64,000 nucleotides of DNA from ZC4RG35 sp036375695 (GTDB taxonomy: Bacteria; Actinomycetota; Acidimicrobiia; Spongiisociales; ZC4RG35), in the NCBI GenBank assembly GCA_036375695.1, contig DASVBU010000040.1, positions 1 through 64,000 of the forward strand. Reading direction: 5' to 3'. Positions within the stretch are counted from its first letter, which is position 1. Every line of letters starts with the position of its first letter. A program made the translations under genes and the position numbers. Below, in pieces: positions 61,318 through 64,000 of the stretch. Under the pieces are notes generated by a model, which was not told where the DNA came from, made no database searches, and saw nothing but the letters and a program-made list of their open reading frames with translations.

Positions 61318-61881
61318 ATGAGCCCGTTCGCCATCGTGCCCATCCGGTCGTTCCGGCTGGGCAAGTCCCGTCTGGCGCCACATCTCACCGAGGAACGGCG
61401 CCGCGCCCTGGCGACCTCGCTCGCGGCGAAGGTGACCGAGGCGGCAGTCGTGGCGGGTATGACTCCGCTGGTGATCACGGCCGACGACGAGGTGGCAGCC
61501 TGGGCCGCGGAGTTCGGCCACCGGGTGGTCCCCGATCCCGGTGGCGGTCTCGATGAGGCGTGCCGCGCCGGAGTGTCGGCCTCCGGCAGGGATCGCTGGG
61601 TAGTGGTCCACTCCGACCTTCCCCTCATCGCCGCCGAGGACCTCGTCGCCGTGGCGGATCTGGTCGCGGCGGGCAGGGATGTGATCGCCCCCTCCTCCGA
61701 CGGCGGCACGTCGGTGCTCTCGTCGGCCGGAACCATGGCCTTCTCCTACGGCCCGGGGAGCTTCCATCGTCACCTCGCCCGGCTCACCGATCCGGTGATC
61801 GTGGTCCGCACCGGGCTTCTCCACGACCTGGACACACCGCGCGACTTCGAGTCGGCCACCCGCCTCGGAGCGCTGAGATGA
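61318..61881 (+). CDS. cofC: phosphoenolpyruvate/2-phospholactate guanylyltransferase
   Basis: A 187-aa nucleotidyltransferase of the CofC/FbiD family that activates the three-carbon acid used for the F420 tail. PIRSFRLGKSRLAPHL, VVHSDLPLIAAEDL, APSSDGGTSVL and HDLDTPRDF are typical. It supports F420 production, matching the LLM oxidoreductase at 2409. Its stop overlaps the glycerate-kinase start as ATGA. Confidence 0.92.
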   Translation: MSPFAIVPIRSFRLGKSRLAPHLTEERRRALATSLAAKVTEAAVVAGMTPLVITADDEVAAWAAEFGHRVVPDPGGGLDEACRAGVSASGRDRWVVVHSDLPLIAAEDLVAVADLVAAGRDVIAPSSDGGTSVLSSAGTMAFSYGPGSFHRHLARLTDPVIVVRTGLLHDLDTPRDFESATRLGALR

Positions 61882-63032
61882 GAAGGACGGCGATCCTCTC
61901 CTGGTTCCTCCGTGCCCTCGACGCCGTCGACCCCCGTCGTCTCACCGCGGAACGCCTCGCCGACCGGCCGCCCGCCACGGTGATCGCCATCGGGAAGGCC
62001 GCCGTCGGCATGGTCACCGGCGCCGCCGACGCCTGGGGAAGAGTGCGCGGGGTCTGTGTCGCCGATGCGCCGGGCGACGTCCCCGAAGGGATCGAGATCC
62101 TCGTCGGGGACCATCCCATACCCGGCGCCGCCAGCTTCGCCGCAGGCCGGCGTGTGCTCGACGTTGCTCGTGAGTCCGATCAGGTGGTCGTGCTCTTGTC
62201 GGGTGGCGGCTCGGCCCTCTGCGAATGGCCACTGCCCGGGATCACCCCCGAGTTCATCGCCGAGACCACGAGGGCGCTCCTCAACGGAGGCGCCTCGATC
62301 GGCGAGACCAACCTGGTCCGCGCCCACCTGTCGGCGCTGAAGGCGGGCGGTCTGGCTCGAGCGGCGGGCCCGGATCTCCTGACCCTCGTCCTCATGGACG
62401 TCGGGTCACTCGGCCCCGAGATGGTCGCCTCCGGGCCGACCCTCGGTCGGGGACTGAGCCCGGAGATGGCGATCGAGGTGATGAGGCGCTACGGGATCGA
62501 GCCGCCGCCGGATGTCGTGGACGCCATCGAGGAGGTGCCGGCAGATCCTGTCTCATCTCCGGTGGAGGTGATCGCCGACGGGCGGGACGCGGGCGAGGCA
62601 ATGGTGGAGGCGGCAAGGCTCGACGGCCTCGACGCCTATCTCTCCGACGGTTGGATCGAAGGCGCGGTGCCGCAGGCCGTGGACCGGTTCCTCGACGAGA
62701 GCGACCGCGGGGTGATGGTGGGGGCGGGCGAGGCCACACTCGAGGTGAGCGGGGACGGCAGGGGCGGGCGCAACACCCATGCCGCGTTGGAGGCGGCGGT
62801 GCGCATCTCGGGGCAGGACATCGAGTTCGCCGCCCTCTCCACCGACGGCGTCGACGGTGCTTCCGGCGCGGCAGGGGCGATCGTGGATGGCACCACCATC
62901 ACCCGGGGCGGCGATCCGACGGCGGCGCTCGCCGCTTTCGACAGCGCCACCTATCTCGAGCGCATCGGAGACCTCGTGGTCACGGGCCGCACCGGCACCA
63001 ATGTCGCCGACCTTTGGGTGGTGTGGAGGTGA
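61878..63032 (+). CDS. glycerate 2-kinase (DUF4147/MOFRL family)
   Basis: A 384-aa kinase of the GckA/MOFRL type that makes 2-phosphoglycerate from D-glycerate. The N-terminal DUF4147 part has IGKAAVGMVTGAA, LLSGGGSALCEWPLPGIT and ETNLVRAHLSALKAGGLA. The C-terminal MOFRL part has VSGDGRGGRNTHAALEAA and STDGVDGASGAAGAIVD. The ATG overlaps the cofC stop, which suggests linked expression. Confidence 0.88.
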   Translation: MRRTAILSWFLRALDAVDPRRLTAERLADRPPATVIAIGKAAVGMVTGAADAWGRVRGVCVADAPGDVPEGIEILVGDHPIPGAASFAAGRRVLDVARESDQVVVLLSGGGSALCEWPLPGITPEFIAETTRALLNGGASIGETNLVRAHLSALKAGGLARAAGPDLLTLVLMDVGSLGPEMVASGPTLGRGLSPEMAIEVMRRYGIEPPPDVVDAIEEVPADPVSSPVEVIADGRDAGEAMVEAARLDGLDAYLSDGWIEGAVPQAVDRFLDESDRGVMVGAGEATLEVSGDGRGGRNTHAALEAAVRISGQDIEFAALSTDGVDGASGAAGAIVDGTTITRGGDPTAALAAFDSATYLERIGDLVVTGRTGTNVADLWVVWR

Positions 63033-63069
63033 CGGCCACGTATATTGGCCCGGACCTCGAAAGGGAGAG

Positions 63070-63774
63070 ATGACGAGAAACGTCGTGATCACAGGTGGCA
63101 CCGGCGGGCTCGGCACCGCCCTGGTTCGCCGTCTCCATCGCCAGGACTACCGACTGGCGATCACCTACCTGCTCCCGGCCGAGGCCCAGCAGTTCGAGGA
63201 GGAGTTCGAGGTAGACGACGAGAAGATCATCCTCCGGCGGGTCGACGCCACCAACCCCGAGCAGGTGAACGCCTTCTTCGACGAGGTCGCCGGCTCGTGG
63301 GGGTCGATACACGGTGTCTGTGCACTGGTCGGCGGATGGGCGGGTGGTCGCGACGTGGTCGAGACCGACGACGTCCGCCTCGAGCGCATGATCGACCTCA
63401 ACCTCCGCTCCGCCTTCTACACCGTGCGAGCGGCGCTGCCCCACCTCACCAAGTCCGATTGGGGCCGCATCGTCCTGGTGGGAAGCAGGGCGGTGGTCGA
63501 CAACCCCGCCGGGCAGGGCGCCTTCAACATCGCCAAGGCGGGCGTCGTCTCCCTGGGGCTGACCGTGGCCCAGGAGCTCGAGGACACCAATGTCACCGCC
63601 AACGTCCTCATGCCGTCGGTCATCGACACCCCTGCCACCAGGCAGTCGTTCCCGCACGCCGACTACGTGAACTGGCCCACCCCTGACGAGATCGCTTCGG
63701 TGATCGAGTTCATCCTCGAGGAGCGTTCCGGCGTGATGAACGGGGCGCTGGTCCCCGTCTACGGCAAGACGTAG
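63070..63774 (+). CDS. SDR-family protein with Phe at the catalytic Tyr site
   Basis: A 234-aa short-chain dehydrogenase fold. The NAD(P) site is VVITGGTGGLGTALV, with Ser in VLVGSRAVV. In the catalytic YxxxK position it reads FNIAK (QGAFNIAKAGVVSLG), so the active-site Tyr is replaced by Phe. The Lys and the substrate-loop PSVIDTPATR remain. It may bind NAD(P) and a ligand without standard catalysis. Preceded by AAGGGAGAG. Its 3' end overlaps the convergent last gene. Confidence 0.85.
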   Translation: MTRNVVITGGTGGLGTALVRRLHRQDYRLAITYLLPAEAQQFEEEFEVDDEKIILRRVDATNPEQVNAFFDEVAGSWGSIHGVCALVGGWAGGRDVVETDDVRLERMIDLNLRSAFYTVRAALPHLTKSDWGRIVLVGSRAVVDNPAGQGAFNIAKAGVVSLGLTVAQELEDTNVTANVLMPSVIDTPATRQSFPHADYVNWPTPDEIASVIEFILEERSGVMNGALVPVYGKT

Positions 63775-64000
63775 AGGTCGAGCCAGCGCCCGTGGTGCTG
63801 GGCGTAGCCGATGAGCTTCCATCCCGATCCGTCATCCACCGCCAGCGCTGCCGCGTCGCCGCGATCGGGGACCACGCCGAGCGACACGCGGTGGACCGGT
63901 CTTCGCGATCGCGCCGCCGCGACGAGGCGATCCAGCGCCTCCAGTTGCGCGACGGTGAACTGATAGAGGGTGAAGGAGTCCATCAGGACCACCGGCTCAC
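63759..64000 (-). CDS. DUF2332-like protein, C-terminal part, cut by window edge
   Basis: The frame stays open to the end of the window, so the N-terminal part lies outside. The visible 80 residues run EPVVLMDSFTLYQFTVAQL, a helix, PVHRVSLGVV and end IGYAQHHGRWLDLYVLP. The last segment with HGRWL resembles the C-terminus of the actinobacterial DUF2332 family. The function is unknown. Confidence 0.6.
   Translation of the reverse strand, partial: EPVVLMDSFTLYQFTVAQLEALDRLVAAARSRRPVHRVSLGVVPDRGDAAALAVDDGSGWKLIGYAQHHGRWLDLYVLP

Noticed and set aside
60318..61736. A 777-residue start for the ilvE frame
   Set aside because: The upstream part runs antisense through pgpA, usp and cofC; ilvE begins at 60317 with the family-typical N-terminus.

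Overview
The window reads as chromosome from a high-GC, Gram-positive-type actinobacterium. Supporting evidence: strongly GC-biased third positions, many GTG/TTG starts and 4-base gene overlaps, F420 genes (an LLM-type F420 oxidoreductase and cofC), menaquinone genes (menE, menB, menA), inositol-3-phosphate synthase, a MurA with Asp in place of the usual catalytic Cys, many lipoproteins with Thr-rich linkers, and no outer-membrane genes. An Acidimicrobiia-like lineage would fit, but that is inference. I saw no transposase, integrase, phage gene or CRISPR array. No gene-free stretch exceeds 300 bases; the longest are 17145-17386, the riboswitch leader at 12922-13153, and the left edge.

Layout. 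0.2-9.5 kb: a conserved unknown protein coupled to a gamma-glutamyltransferase, an F420-type oxidoreductase, a helix-hairpin-helix membrane protein, rlmN, a LysM/M23 cell-wall hydrolase, a DUF885 peptidase with a flavin reductase, and an acyl-CoA-type phosphotransferase. 9.6-13.1 kb: a cobalamin-riboswitch-controlled operon btuF-btuC-btuD-cobO, every junction a 4-base overlap. 13.2-14.2 kb: an HtrA-type protease. 14.2-25.5 kb: an alpha-glucoside uptake and hydrolysis locus (aglE, aglF, aglG ... aglA, aglK) with a second complete sugar-type ABC importer between aglG and aglA. 25.6-28.7 kb: a two-component system with a DUF4032 protein. 28.8-30.0 kb: small proteins and an M15-type lipoprotein. 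30.1-35.2 kb: a lower-GC catabolic-looking island (IclR regulator with a palindromic operator, an NMT1-type ABC importer, an isochorismatase-fold hydrolase and a metallo-beta-lactamase-fold hydrolase). 35.2-41.8 kb: sufB, a second M23 hydrolase, ino1, arfB, a methyltransferase and an MFS exporter. 41.8-44.8 kb: menE, menB, menA. 44.9-49.3 kb: lipoproteins and a large secreted subtilase. 49.5-56.5 kb: ppdK, a short MeaB, an Nfu protein, murA, rpiB, and a thioredoxin/DsbB pair. 56.5-60.3 kb: an ilvE-unknown-FAH-gltX cluster followed by tRNA-Glu and a decayed tRNA-Glu copy. 60.4-64 kb: pgpA, usp, cofC, a glycerate kinase, an SDR protein and a cut-off DUF2332-like gene.

Most likely joint functions: B12 uptake plus adenosylation under B12 feedback; import of alpha-glucosides with intracellular hydrolysis; a substrate-induced import-plus-hydrolysis module in the 30-35 kb island; and late menaquinone synthesis. 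The least ordinary signals are a dispersed family of 7-base tandem repeats around GTAC cores (one copy lies in frame inside menE), a TM2-like domain fused to a sugar permease, the nested importer, the IclR island, the cofC/glycerate-kinase coupling, and a partial tRNA-Glu duplication next to the gltX-tRNA-Glu cluster.
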